64,000 nt of DNA from Malania oleifera (taxonomy: Eukaryota > Streptophyta > Magnoliopsida > Santalales > Ximeniaceae), in the NCBI RefSeq assembly GCF_029873635.1, contig NC_080424.1, forward strand, positions 1,100,001 to 1,164,000, written 5' to 3'. How positions within the stretch are numbered: position 1 is the first letter of the stretch; each line of letters starts with the position of its first letter. Below the pieces are notes generated by a model. The model saw nothing but the letters and a program-made list of their open reading frames with translations, did not search any database and was not told the origin of the DNA. Position numbers and translations under genes: made by a program. This document shows positions 1 through 10,500 of the stretch, one piece after another.

Positions 1-168
1 TTTCTTACGCCCATTGAGTTTTGCAACCATGAGATAAAGGGCTGAATTATGGGAATAGTAATCAGCAAATACAGACTTGGGAGGATTGGGTGGAATGGTT
101 TCGGAAGTACTAGAAGAGCTGGTAGGATTTCTTTGGGCTCCGGTCATCGCCGACTTATACGACATCAT
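1..168 (-). pseudogene. Ty1/copia gag, N-terminal part, cut by window edge
   Basis: The minus strand stays open for 56 codons from two adjacent ATGs at 168-163 to the window edge. The predicted start is rich in Ser, Thr and Pro, followed by a block containing VFADYYSHNSALYLMVAKLNG. This resembles the N-terminal segment of plant copia Gag proteins, which coat the retroelement RNA in cytoplasmic particles. The start lies about 20 bp inside a primer binding site (187-199), the expected order for a minus-strand element (LTR, PBS, gag). It has no stop in the visible part, so it is not proven broken; it is typed as a pseudogene only because it is a transposon fragment here. The family assignment rests on the motif and position. 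Confidence 0.7.
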
Positions 169-186
169 CAGAAGAAAAGACCATGA

Positions 187-199
187 GGCTCTGATACCA
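187..199 (-). promoter_or_regulatory. Retrotransposon primer binding site (initiator tRNA-Met type)
   Basis: On the minus strand this reads TGGTATCAGAGCC, the usual complement of the 3' end of plant initiator tRNA-Met used to prime minus-strand DNA synthesis. It directly abuts a sequence starting TG at 200, which would be the inner edge of the LTR. Confidence 0.85.
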
Positions 200-513
200 T
201 GAAGGATTGTTAGAAGAAGAATAACCATTCTTATTGAATTTCAAGAGACACAATCACAAGATAAATAGTAGAGGAAGGCCACTAAATTAGGAAGGCCACA
301 AAATCAGCAAATCAAATTAGCAGATCTCTAGGCTAGAAAACAGGAAATTGAAACAACTAGAAACTGAAATAGTAATTTCATATTTTAAAAAATTGAATTT
401 CCTAATTTATTCCCTAGAAATCCGCCAGGCAAGATACCAATGCTAGCTTAAGATGCTCCTTGGGGAGTCCATGGAGGTCTATTTAACAGATTTACTCTAT
501 TTTCACCGCTCAC
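200..513 (-). repeat. 5' LTR of the minus-strand copia element
   Basis: The LTR begins next to the primer binding site. The outer boundary at about 513 is a guess based on a TG...CA end (TGTGAGCGG on the minus strand), because the partner LTR is outside the window. No target duplication could be tested. Confidence 0.5.
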
Positions 514-549
514 ACTAAATTTCTAGCGCGGTGAGGTTCTCAAATTCGT

Positions 550-2078
550 TTTTTAAAAGACCCATGGCTCAAAAAGGATTCTTTTTCCATTTATTTTCCT
601 TATTTTTTAGATTGTGTTACGAGCCAAACAGAGTTATATCTTTCTTTGTGGATAGTGGGAGTGGCTTCCCAATCTCTTGGAATCTTCATTTCAAGAGACA
701 TCTAAATGATAGGGAGATGGTGGAGTTCTCTTCCTTGTTGTTGTCCATATTTAACAATTGCAAATTATATTTGGGTGGGGTTGTTCATTCTTGGTGTCTA
801 GATCATTCAAGGGTGTCTTCTTGTAAGTCATTTTTTGAGTCTTATTCTCCCTTTCCTCTTTATCCTCTTATTTGGAAGGTCAAAGTGTTTTTTTTTTTTT
901 TTTTATAACAAAAGGAGATATCATTAAAGGAAGAGAATTTAAATGAGGGAGAATGAGAAATTTCTAGAGACAAACAAAGACACTCCAAGACTAAACAAAA
1001 AACATAAAAGATACACAAGAAAAAAATCATCAAGTCAACGTGTTCCTCCAATCTCCTTGAAACTCCTAAAAGCTTGCCTCTTTAAAAAATCCATACCCGA
1101 CACACCACAAAGAGGCCAAATACTTTTCTTTTTTTTCCCAAACCAGCATCTGGTTTAATTTTTTCCCAGAAAATATCCAAGCATTACATTCCATCCATAA
1201 ACCCAATAATATTGAGAAAAAGCCACACTTCCATGAAGTTGCCCCATCCCTTCTTCTACCAAAACCTGTGAAGTATATTTCTAGAAAGTCTCCCACCGAG
1301 GAAGGGCAGACCCAGTTTTCTCCAATAATGCCAAAAAGCATATTCCATATACTCCAAAGCAAATTCACATTGCAAAAGATGGTGAGAAGTTGTCTTAGAG
1401 TTCTTGTAACAGAGCACACATACATCAAGAGAGAGAACCTTCATAGGTCTCCTAATTTGCAACAAGTTATTAGCATTTATCTTATTAAGCACAACCGACC
1501 AAAAATTAAAGTGTTTACTTGGTTGGTTGTGCTTAAAAAAATACCCATAACTTGCGGCAGATTAGGAGACCTCTGAAAGGCCCTTTCTCCAAATGTTTGC
1601 ACGCTCTGTTATAGGAATTTTGAAACAGCCATTCATCTCTTTTTGCATTGTGATTTTGCATGAAGGATTTGGAGTAAATTGTTCAGTTTTATGGAAGAGA
1701 GTTGGGTAAGCCCTTGTTCCATGGAGGGCAAGTTAATCACTTCTTTTGCAGGCTTTGGAAAAAGGAAGGATAGGGCAGCTCTACATGAGTGTAAAAAGTA
1801 TGCAGTTTTATGGGGTTTATGGTTGGATTGTAACATGTGGACTTTTTTTTTGGAAGAATTTGAATTCGTTTTTTGGTGTGGGAAAAGATTCAGCTCTTGA
1901 TTTCTTTATGGCTTTTCAGGTTTGGAATTTTTAGGAGGAAGCAAGCTTTCAGGATTTAAATAAGGATTAGTTTTTTTTCTTTATTCTCCCTGATTTTTTT
2001 GGGAGATGTCTTATTCTCCCCACTAGTAAATTCTTTCCCTATTAATGGAATTTATTTTTCTATAAAAAAAAAAAAAAA
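550..2078 (+). mobile_element. LINE (non-LTR retrotransposon) 3' end, interrupted
   Basis: Residual translation at 550-890 and 1508-1900 matches the C-terminal part of a plant LINE ORF2, after the reverse transcriptase. Visible pieces are ISWNLHFKRHLNDRE, a zinc-finger-like segment near CKSFFES, KVFTWLVVLKK and a late LWLDCNMW block. The copy ends in an A-run (2064-2078), as expected for target-primed reverse transcription. It is truncated at the 5' side, lacks the endonuclease and most of the reverse transcriptase, and carries stops and frameshifts. A second LINE sits in it at 891-1507. No convincing target duplication was found for the outer copy. Confidence 0.8.
891..1507 (-). mobile_element. 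5'-truncated LINE inserted in the LINE above
   Basis: A run of T at 891-904 is the poly(A) tail of a minus-strand LINE. Reading leftward from 1507, the peptides (WSVVLNKINANNLLQIRRP, then CVLCYKNS, LLGLWMECNAW) are the same ORF2 C-terminal region as the host LINE. The insertion is flanked by the 9-bp direct repeat AAAGTGTTT at 882-890 and 1508-1516, and removing it rejoins the reading of the outer LINE (WKVKVF to KVFTWLVV). It is therefore a real insertion of 617 bp. Its 5' truncation falls at almost the same codon as the target site in the outer LINE. Confidence 0.85.
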
Positions 2079-3590
2079 GGCCGCGTGCAACTCACTTCTA
2101 ATAACTTATCAAGTTATTTTTGTAATTCTCCTCACTCTATTCACACTCAGTAACAATCTCATAATGTACATGTCGTCGCAGAGGCAATTAGTGCAATAGC
2201 TCATCCAAAATCACAACTTGAAACTACTTGATTTGCATGACAGAGAGGAACTTCCCAACATCTACTTCTTCGACACAATTTAAACCATGCAAGGGTGGTC
2301 TCCCATTAGACAAAGGAACTATTGAATGGCATGGGAACAGCCCTAGCCTCCTACAAGAATTCCATCTAAAGTATCACTTGGAAATATCCATGTAACGGTA
2401 CTTAAACTCACATGTCCTTCCCCAGGGTCAAGCTTCACAATCGCTTGCTTGGCTACAGTCAATGTAAGTTGGGTTGCGAAGCTAACTGCTTCCATGCTTC
2501 TTGAGTCTTTAACCAGCTCCAAGTTGAGTCTCTATGCTTCATCGTGTGTAACAAAATTGTGGGTAGCCAATAGCCACTGTAACCATCATAGCACGGGTGT
2601 TCTTCCATCATACATCCACGGACATTAACCCTTTAGCTTGGGCAACTTTGAATTCTTTTGTCAACCACCAAGGGCATTGAGCAACCCCATTAAACCCATC
2701 CTCGAGGTATACTCCTCATTCTCATCATGTCCTTGTAAACCCTCCACAGAGCATTAAGAAATGAATCGACATATGAAGTACACAATCTTGCCTTTGCCAC
2801 TGATGTGTTGGAGGCCCAAGATGAAAATACTTCTTTTAAAGACGATGCCTTGGTGTCTCCCCCACTCTTGGGTTTGCACTTCTTGAGAGACTTTTGTTGT
2901 TTCCATCGACGAGCCACTCTCTTTAGGTGTGGGGGAATTCTCTCCAAATGCAGTGATCAAGCATTCTGCAAAAACCTATATAGCAGGCAAGTCTTGATTC
3001 TCTTGGATGCAATAAGCAACCATGAAAGTGAACACAAGAGTCAAGTGGCAAACAATAAAGCAACACATTTCATCTATTACACCTCCATATGCAACACGTG
3101 TTTAGCAAGGGAGGCGAGGAGGCTAAACAGATCTACAATAGCTAGTGAGTCATACAAGATTGATGAACAATCACCCTCTACAGAGCTTTCTATACAATTC
3201 CTACTCTATCATGAGAAAACATCAATATGACCGAGAAATCGTACTCCCTTTTTTCTCTAACGCATTACTCTACCCAAAGAATGAACACAACACTAGTATT
3301 TACATGATAGTTACCCACTCAAAATGCACAAGATAAGCGATCACAGGCAAGCATTCATGGACCCAATTCAATTCAGTGGGATCTTTAAAGCCCTTAACAG
3401 GATTGGCTCATAGCAAGGAGAAGGTAGATGGCTTGCTTTCTCATAGTGGGTGCCAAGCAAGGCTCTACTTGGAGATCTCAAATCTTAGACAATTGGTCTT
3501 GGAGGGGAGGATCCATGAATCAACAATTTGCCGCATAAGAGGAAGGATTCAATGATAAAAGGAGCCCAAGAATGCTTATCATGTTCTGCA
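2079..3590. other. Unassigned sequence
   Basis: No convincing gene. A basic open stretch on the minus strand at 2690-2947 (86 codons including stop) has no motif I recognise, and neighbouring frames are full of stops. The composition is moderately GC for this window and looks like eroded transposon sequence. If the VPS52 gene continues leftward, this stretch is intron. Confidence 0.3.
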
Positions 3591-5340
3591 TTAATTAAGT
3601 TAGGTTAATTTATATTAGAAATTTCATTCAAATTTATTAGTGGTAGGAGGAGCTTAGATGAAAAGAAATTAAGAAACCCTGTGTCAAAACATAATGACAT
3701 AGGATATGGGGCAGAAATAGAAAAGAAAGAGGAAAAGCATAGAGAAAGCAGGAGCGGGCACCTGATAAACAGGTGGCAGCACTGCAGGGCCCTTGTCGCC
3801 ACAACCAGCTGCTATCCTACCATGTTTCCAGCCTAGAAGAGACACAAGACAGGCAGCTGGCAGCAAGGAGATGCTGTCATGACCAATTTCCAGCCATAAA
3901 AAACAGCTATAGTGAACTTCTTTTGTAACCCTAGTTCTAGAGAGAAAGGAAGGAGGAGAGATAAAACTCTGCAGAAAATCAGCAATTCAGGGAAAATCAG
4001 GAAAAAATGCAGAAAATTCAGAGGAATCTTAAAATAAATTGAAGAAGCTGAAAAGCAAGGTAGGTGTTCTTAATATTTATTATCTATGGATTTTGTATAA
4101 AAATGGTGTTTTTTTCTAAAGAAAAAGGGTAGAAAGTTGCATGAAACTGAATCCTAACAAGGAAATATTTAAGCTTGTTATTTCTAATTACTAGATATGC
4201 TTGCACATGTGTTATCCTAGGTTATCATAGCCGCATATTTTGTTTTAATAAGGAAATTTTCACATGCTAGATATTGATCTCGTAAGAATGATAGTTTTAC
4301 TTGCTATGGCATAGCTTGTGTGAGCATATAATGAATTGCTATTATGTGAAATAGCTGGCACTTTGTGTTGTTGTGGTTGTCATATTGTGAAATTTGAGCA
4401 AGTAGGGAATGTCTCCCTTGGGTGAAAGGTCCCTAAAACAAAAACAATGGTTAGCCAAGCTGGGAATTGGCACTTGTTTGAGATGAAAATTTTATTTGAG
4501 ACAGCACTACTATGTTGAAATGATGTTGACATATGTACTATTTAAATGTCTTGTGATGGTAATTCTAGATGAAGAAATTGTTTAGAATCAGAAGTGTGTG
4601 ATGCACAATTTATGCATACATACAAAGAAACCACATCTTAAAATAGTGAAATCCTTGTATGAATGAAGGGGGATTAAGAATGCCTACTATGCTCGTGGTT
4701 GCTTTCCCTACTTCTATAACAATTTCAGGTTTGAACTGAAAGAGAGCCCGACTTGTTAAGTTTTCAAGAGTGCCACTTCTAACATGTACTATAGGTTGGC
4801 AAGAAGAAATTAAGGATACTAAGCATGTGTTTTGTTCGTGAATATGTATTTAGACTACGAAGTGTGAAAAATGATGTACGTAAAGTAAGACATCAATGAA
4901 AGTAAAACTTTTCGGTTGCTTCAAGAAATACATGTATGCATCTAGAGTTTTAACAAATACTCACTCTTAACTGACTTATTAGTTGTTTTCAAAGGATGAT
5001 TTTGCAAAACAAATTCTTCCCTAGGCCTGGTGCCTCCATGGGATTCTGGATGGAGCCACCAGTCACCTGCCAAAAAAAGGGACATGACATCCTTCCTTTT
5101 TCCAGCATAGCATTTGCCAGTGCCAAGCAATCCAGGAGTACCGGAGAATGGGGATAATGTTGATGGGGTGGAAAAGCCTGTTAGTGATGGGAAGAGGCCT
5201 GACAAGATTATAGTAAGGTATATTTTCATTTAATGTTGAACTGGTGAAAAAGGAGCAAACTTATCATTGATATTTGTGACAGGAGATTGTCTTAGACTCT
5301 TGAGGGGAGGAAAATAAAAAATAAAAAAAGGGACAATGAA
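3591..5340. other. Unassigned sequence, possible plus-strand exon-like patch at 4993-5217
   Basis: Mostly AT-rich non-coding sequence. At 4993-5217 the plus strand reads for about 50 codons (including SMGFWMEPPVTCQKKGHD) and then continues in another frame (GDNVDGVEKPVSDGKRPDK), ending near a GTAAGG that could be a splice donor. The amino-acid composition looks protein-like, but I recognise no family and the two parts are frameshifted. Confidence 0.25.
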
Positions 5341-6960
5341 TCAGAAAAATGAGTGATGTTAATAGTGAGTTTGTTTGTGCCGGTAGATTGTCATTGGATG
5401 AGGGCCAGCAACAATATGAATATTTGTCAGATTCCTCTAATTTGGATGTACCAGCAATTCGATTCAACAGCTTGGAAGGTGTTTCTATTTTCATGGATGA
5501 TATTATGGCTAAAGCCTAAAATAGATGCAAGTTATCAACCAGAATAGGTACTGTAATTACCTGTCTCACCTGCAGTGGAGATTATAATGGTATCCAAGTT
5601 TAAAACATGGTGGATCAGATGGGACTGTGGTAGCCTGATCAACTGATCCGGCAGATTAAGTTATCAGTTTGGACAGTGGTAAGCAAGGTAAATAAAAGTA
5701 AGCAAGAAATGAAAAAATTGAAACGTTCAGAAAAGGGTTAACGATGGGATTTCTGGGTAGTGTTGGGTTTTCTTTGTTGTGTTTCTTTTTTACTTTCTAA
5801 GAATCTTCTTGTGAGGACTTCTGCTTCTCCAATTTTTGTAAATTTCTCTTAATGTATTTCTTCAGTTAACAAAAAAATTGATGTAAATTCCCTTAAAATA
5901 AAGAATAGTATCTCTGTAAGTAGGCAAAAAGTATCACACAAGCCAAACGATATTTCTTTCCCACTGCATGGCTCAAAACCAAAGATATTGTTATTTTTTA
6001 TGCTAAACAATGGACACAATTATAAACTCATTTGATATTCATCTGGCAAATCAACCCAGGCACACCTGGCTGGCAGCATAAGAGAAAAGAACTTTTTTAC
6101 TATAAATAGGGGAAAAAGAGGAATCGCATAGTGAAAATGAGTGATGTTCATCATAAGTTTGTGCAGATTGTTATTGGTTGAGATCTGGCACTAATATGAC
6201 TAGTTTCAGACTCCTCTAATTTAGTGGGTGAGATTTATCATGTGCAAGAAACTCCACTCAATCATTTGGAAGGTGTTGCTATTTAATTTAATGATACAAT
6301 GGCTAAAAGAGAAGCAAGTCATTGACCAGAACAGGCATGGTACTTTATCTACACTTGTTTCACCAGCAGTGGAGATTAACAGCAAAGATATCAAGGTTTA
6401 AAAAATGGTGGATCAGATGCGATTGTGGTAGCCTGATCGACTGATCCTGCAGGTCAAGTTGTTTGTTTGGATGGCAGTAAGCAATGTGAATAACAGTCAG
6501 GAAGAATCAGAAAATTTAAAATGTTTGGAAAAGGGTTAAAGAGCGGCTAGGTAGTGTTGGGTTTTCTTTGTTGTGTTTTTTTCTTTCTTTTTGGTTTTTG
6601 TGCTTTTTTACTTCGTAGGACTCTTCTTGCGAGGACTTCTGATTCTCCAATTTTCGTAATTCTTTCTCTCTTAATATATTTATTCAGTTAACAAAAAAAA
6701 AATGATGCAAATGAAATTCCCTTAAATAAAGAATAGTATCCCTATAAGCAGACAAACAGTATCACACAAGCTGAATGATATTTCTTTTCTCTTGTGTGAC
6801 TCGAAATCAAAGAAGTTTTTATTACTTACAATAAATGGACATGATTAAAAACCTACTTGATATCATCGGGCAAAACAACCCAGGCACGCCTGGCTGGCAT
6901 CATAAGAGAAAAGAATTTTCTATTAATAGGGGAAAAAGAGGAATAGCACAGAAGAAGGAA
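5341..6960. repeat. Tandem duplication, unit about 0.8 kb, two copies plus remnants
   Basis: Copy 1 (about 5341-6118) and copy 2 (about 6131-6941) share a series of landmarks in the same order: ATGAGTGATGTT at 5349 and 6137, ATGGTGGATCAGAT at 5607 and 6405, AATAAAGAATAGTATC near 5898 and 6725, and CCTGGCTGG at 6065 and 6889. Spacing is 788-827 bp, growing through small indels. A diverged third remnant of the distal part lies at 7060-7150. Each copy includes a T-rich stretch followed by an A-run, which looks like a LINE 3' end, so the duplicated unit may contain an old LINE tail. Confidence 0.75.
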
Positions 6961-7486
6961 AAGTCGTCATATGAAAGAACACGTATTTTAATTATTTGGG
7001 GGCAGGAAAAGAAAACATTTTTGTAAGTGGCTATCCATAAAAACCAGGCTAAAAGAAATCCACCTAAAATAAAGAACAGTAGGTCAATAGGTACCACAAA
7101 CATTATAATACAAGCAAAATGATCATTCTTTTCTGGTGTGACTGGAAACCAAAACGAATAATTGCAATTTTTTACAACAACCACGATGATAATAATAAGG
7201 CGGAGGTGGTGGTAGCAGCAGCAACAGTAGAAACAACAATAAAGGTAATCACTTCTGGAGTAGAGAATTATAGGGCATCTTATCAGCTAATGATCAACCA
7301 TTTTGTCTCAGGAACAGCAGTGTAGTATGAGTGACATATAATTCTTAGTTTAGTTTGGAAATCCCAGTTTTATAGCCATTAATCAGATCAGACATGAATT
7401 ATACAGTTTTTTTTTTTTTTCATATATAGCAATGAATAATAAAATTATGAATTGCCAAGAAAATATATAGTCACAAAGCCACCAAC
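6961..7486. other. VPS52 intron sequence next to exon 4
   Basis: AT-rich, no gene. It contains the diverged third remnant of the tandem repeat (7060-7150) and a short run of GT/GCA triplets near 7205. I searched for the next VPS52 coding block here and further left and did not find it. Confidence 0.5.
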
Positions 7487-7582
7487 CTGAATAGAGTCCA
7501 ATTCTACTTGCCGTAAATTGTTCTCAACCCCCTTCGTGTACTCCCTTAGTTTAATACCTTTGGACAGGATATTTGCAACTAC
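7487..7582 (-). CDS. VPS52: VPS52 coding exon 4
   Basis: 96 bp (32 codons) between acceptor TTTTTTAATAG and donor GTTGGT. It encodes VVANILSKGIKLREYTKG and VENNLRQVELDSIQ, continuing exon 3 with no gap relative to known plant VPS52 proteins. It is separated from exon 3 by 14.4 kb. Confidence 0.9.
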
Positions 7583-10500
7583 CTATTAAAAAATACAATT
7601 AAAAAGAGGAAGTAGACAATTTAGAATACTCTTACATGAAGTAACAGAAGTAGGCATGTATGTAAAAGTAAATTTCAAGGAAAAATATCATCTTTAAACT
7701 GATTAAAAGAAGAACTAGTACTGCTGGAAGATACATCAATATACAGAAGACTATCTGTACACAAATAACTTTTAGAATTACAGCATGCTCACAACAAACA
7801 TCCTTTCATACTGGTTCATTTCCTCCCTCATACAATAACCCTTTTGAGTCATTGACAAGATGATCATTGATGATGAAAAAATATATCCTCAAGAGTGAAG
7901 ACATTGACACAAGTTGATCTAAAAACCAAATGAGCTTATTCTGGAATCAGAAGTTGTTGATGCGAATGCACAGCAGAAACCTCACAAACTCGAATCAAAC
8001 CAGAACAAGTAATGCAACCACTCAACAATGAATATAGGGAACAAGCAATCACTCACAATGAGAATAAGGAAAGCAAACAAACTCAAAGACACAAGAATTT
8101 ACGTGGTTCGGCAATTTGTCTACGTCCATGAGAACAAGCGGCTGTTTTTCACTATCACAATGTCAAGCATACATCAAGGGTTACAAAATATAATATATAT
8201 ATATATATATATATATACGAACCCTAAGCGTACAAAAGTCTTAGAACCTATCTAAATCACTCCTGTAACAACCCCCGGAGGAAAATCCTCAAAAAATCCC
8301 AATCTACTGATCTCCCGATTCAAATTTCGTGACCTGCGCTGAACAAAACCGTCAACGGTTTCAAGAAAACCCTTGACAATTTCATGCTGAGAGCTGAATC
8401 CTACAAACTGAACTGAAGTCGTCGACGGTTATAGGGAAACCATCAACGATTACTGCAACCAGCTTCCTTGTTCTTCGCATTACTGTGTTTTCCTCGACAT
8501 ATGCGTTCCACTCAAATACAAGCTACATCTCCAACAATCTCCACCTTGGCGAATATTCACCACTAAGGAGAAATCCGAAAGCATAACCCGCTGCTCCACC
8601 CAGGACAGTATATTGGGTCCATCTCCCGTCTAACACCTGGAGACCTTGATCAAGTCCAAGCAATGCTTGAACTTGTCCGTTGTGACAAGTTTTGTCAACA
8701 TATCAATTGCATTGTCAGACGTGTGAACCTTATCAAGTAGAAGTTCACCTGAAGTAACTAGTTCCCTAATCCTGTGAAACCGCACATCACTGTGCTTTGT
8801 CCTTGCATGATACACCTGATTCTTTGCCAAATAGATGGCACTATGACTATCACACTGCAGCCGAACTCCACCTTACTGGACACCTAACTCTTTGACCAAT
8901 CCAATGAGCCACAACGCTTCCTTGAGTGCCTCAGCCACTGCCATGTACGCCGACTTAGTAGTAGATAAGGCAACGAACGACTGCACTATGGACCTCAAAC
9001 AAATAGGTCCTCCCATAAGGGTGAATACGTACCCTATGGTAGACCTCCTGTCATCCAAGTCTCCTATGTAGTCAGCATCCACATACCCTACCACTAATGG
9101 ATCACTCTGTTTTCTATTGAACATAATGTCATATAAGGTTGTACCCCTCAAGCACTTGCGAATCCACTTGACCACATCCCAGTTCTGTCGACCTGAATTC
9201 GAAAAGAATTTGCTCACCACCCTAACATGTGCCAAGTCCGGCCTTATACACACCATGGCATACATCAGACACCCCACTGCACTAGCATAGAGCACCTTCA
9301 ACATATCACGAACCTCATCGTCCGTCTTTGGGCACTAAGCAGTAGATAGCCTAAAATGACTAGTTAACAGTATACTCACCGGTTTAGTATTAGCCATGTT
9401 AAACCTCTCCAACACCTTCTCCACATAGCTGCCCTGAGATAACCACAATCTCCCTGTCCCTGCAAATCTCCATGCAAAGATTTCTCTTGGCTGCACCAAA
9501 GTCTTTCATGTCAAACTATTTTCCCAATAGAGTCTTCAACTGATTTACCTTAGTCATGTCTTTAGCAGCAATCAGCATGTCATCAACATAAAGCAATAGA
9601 AATATGAGACCCCCATCCTCAAGACTCCTCACATAGATGCACCAATCGTACTCATACCTTCTGTAGCCAATACGGATCATATAGGCATCAAACTTTTTGT
9701 ACCACTGCCTCGGAGACTGCTTCAACCCGTAAAGTGACTTCTTCAGTTTACAAACTAAGTGCTCCTGTCTAGGTTGGCAAACCCTTATGACCATGTCATG
9801 TAAATGCTCCTCCAAATCACCATGGAGGAACGTCATCTTTACGTCCATCTGCTCTAGATGCATGTCATATTGCGCCACCAGTCCCAACACTACCCTAATG
9901 GAAGTGTGCCTGACCACAGGGGAGAAGATTTCATCATAATCAACTCCCTTCCTCTGTGAGTATTCCTTTGCTACCAAGCGAGTCTTTCTTCCTATATACC
10001 CACTTGCATCTGATCGCCCTCTTCCCCTTGGGAAGCTCCACCAAGTCCCACGTTTGGTTCTTATGCAACGACTCCATCTCCTCCACCATAGCACCTATCA
10101 AACTACCCTTCTCCTGGTCGTGCACTGCCTCATGAAAGGTAGTAGGACCCCCGCTGCTAGTGATAAGCGCATAAGACACCAAGTCATCAAAACCGTACCT
10201 GGAGGCTAGCCTGACAATGCGTTTGGGTGTGTCTATAGCTATACTGCGACGCAGCTGCTGGTCATCCAAGCTAGAACTCTCTGTGTTATAAGCATCATCA
10301 TCTCCACCTCGAGTTTTTTAACTCCACCTACACCACCAACTGATCTCTCAAGCTAGAACTTCCTGCATTTCTGCCCTGAGTCCATAACTCCACCTCAACC
10401 ACATGCTCATTGTTGCTGCGATTCTCTGGCACCTATTTTTCTTCTTCTTCCTGAGTACGACACAACATGGCTCATCGAAAACCATGTCTCTATTGACTAA

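Noticed and set aside
531..908. Open plus-strand frame ending in poly-Phe
   Set aside because: It is the LINE relic running into the T-run of the inserted LINE; not a separate gene.
2690..2947. Basic minus-strand open frame of 86 codons including stop
   Set aside because: No known motif and no neighbouring coding signal; kept only as unassigned sequence.
8189..8217. (TA)n tract as an independent regulatory site
   Set aside because: It is a microsatellite within the copia LTR, shorter in the partner LTR; reported as part of the LTR.
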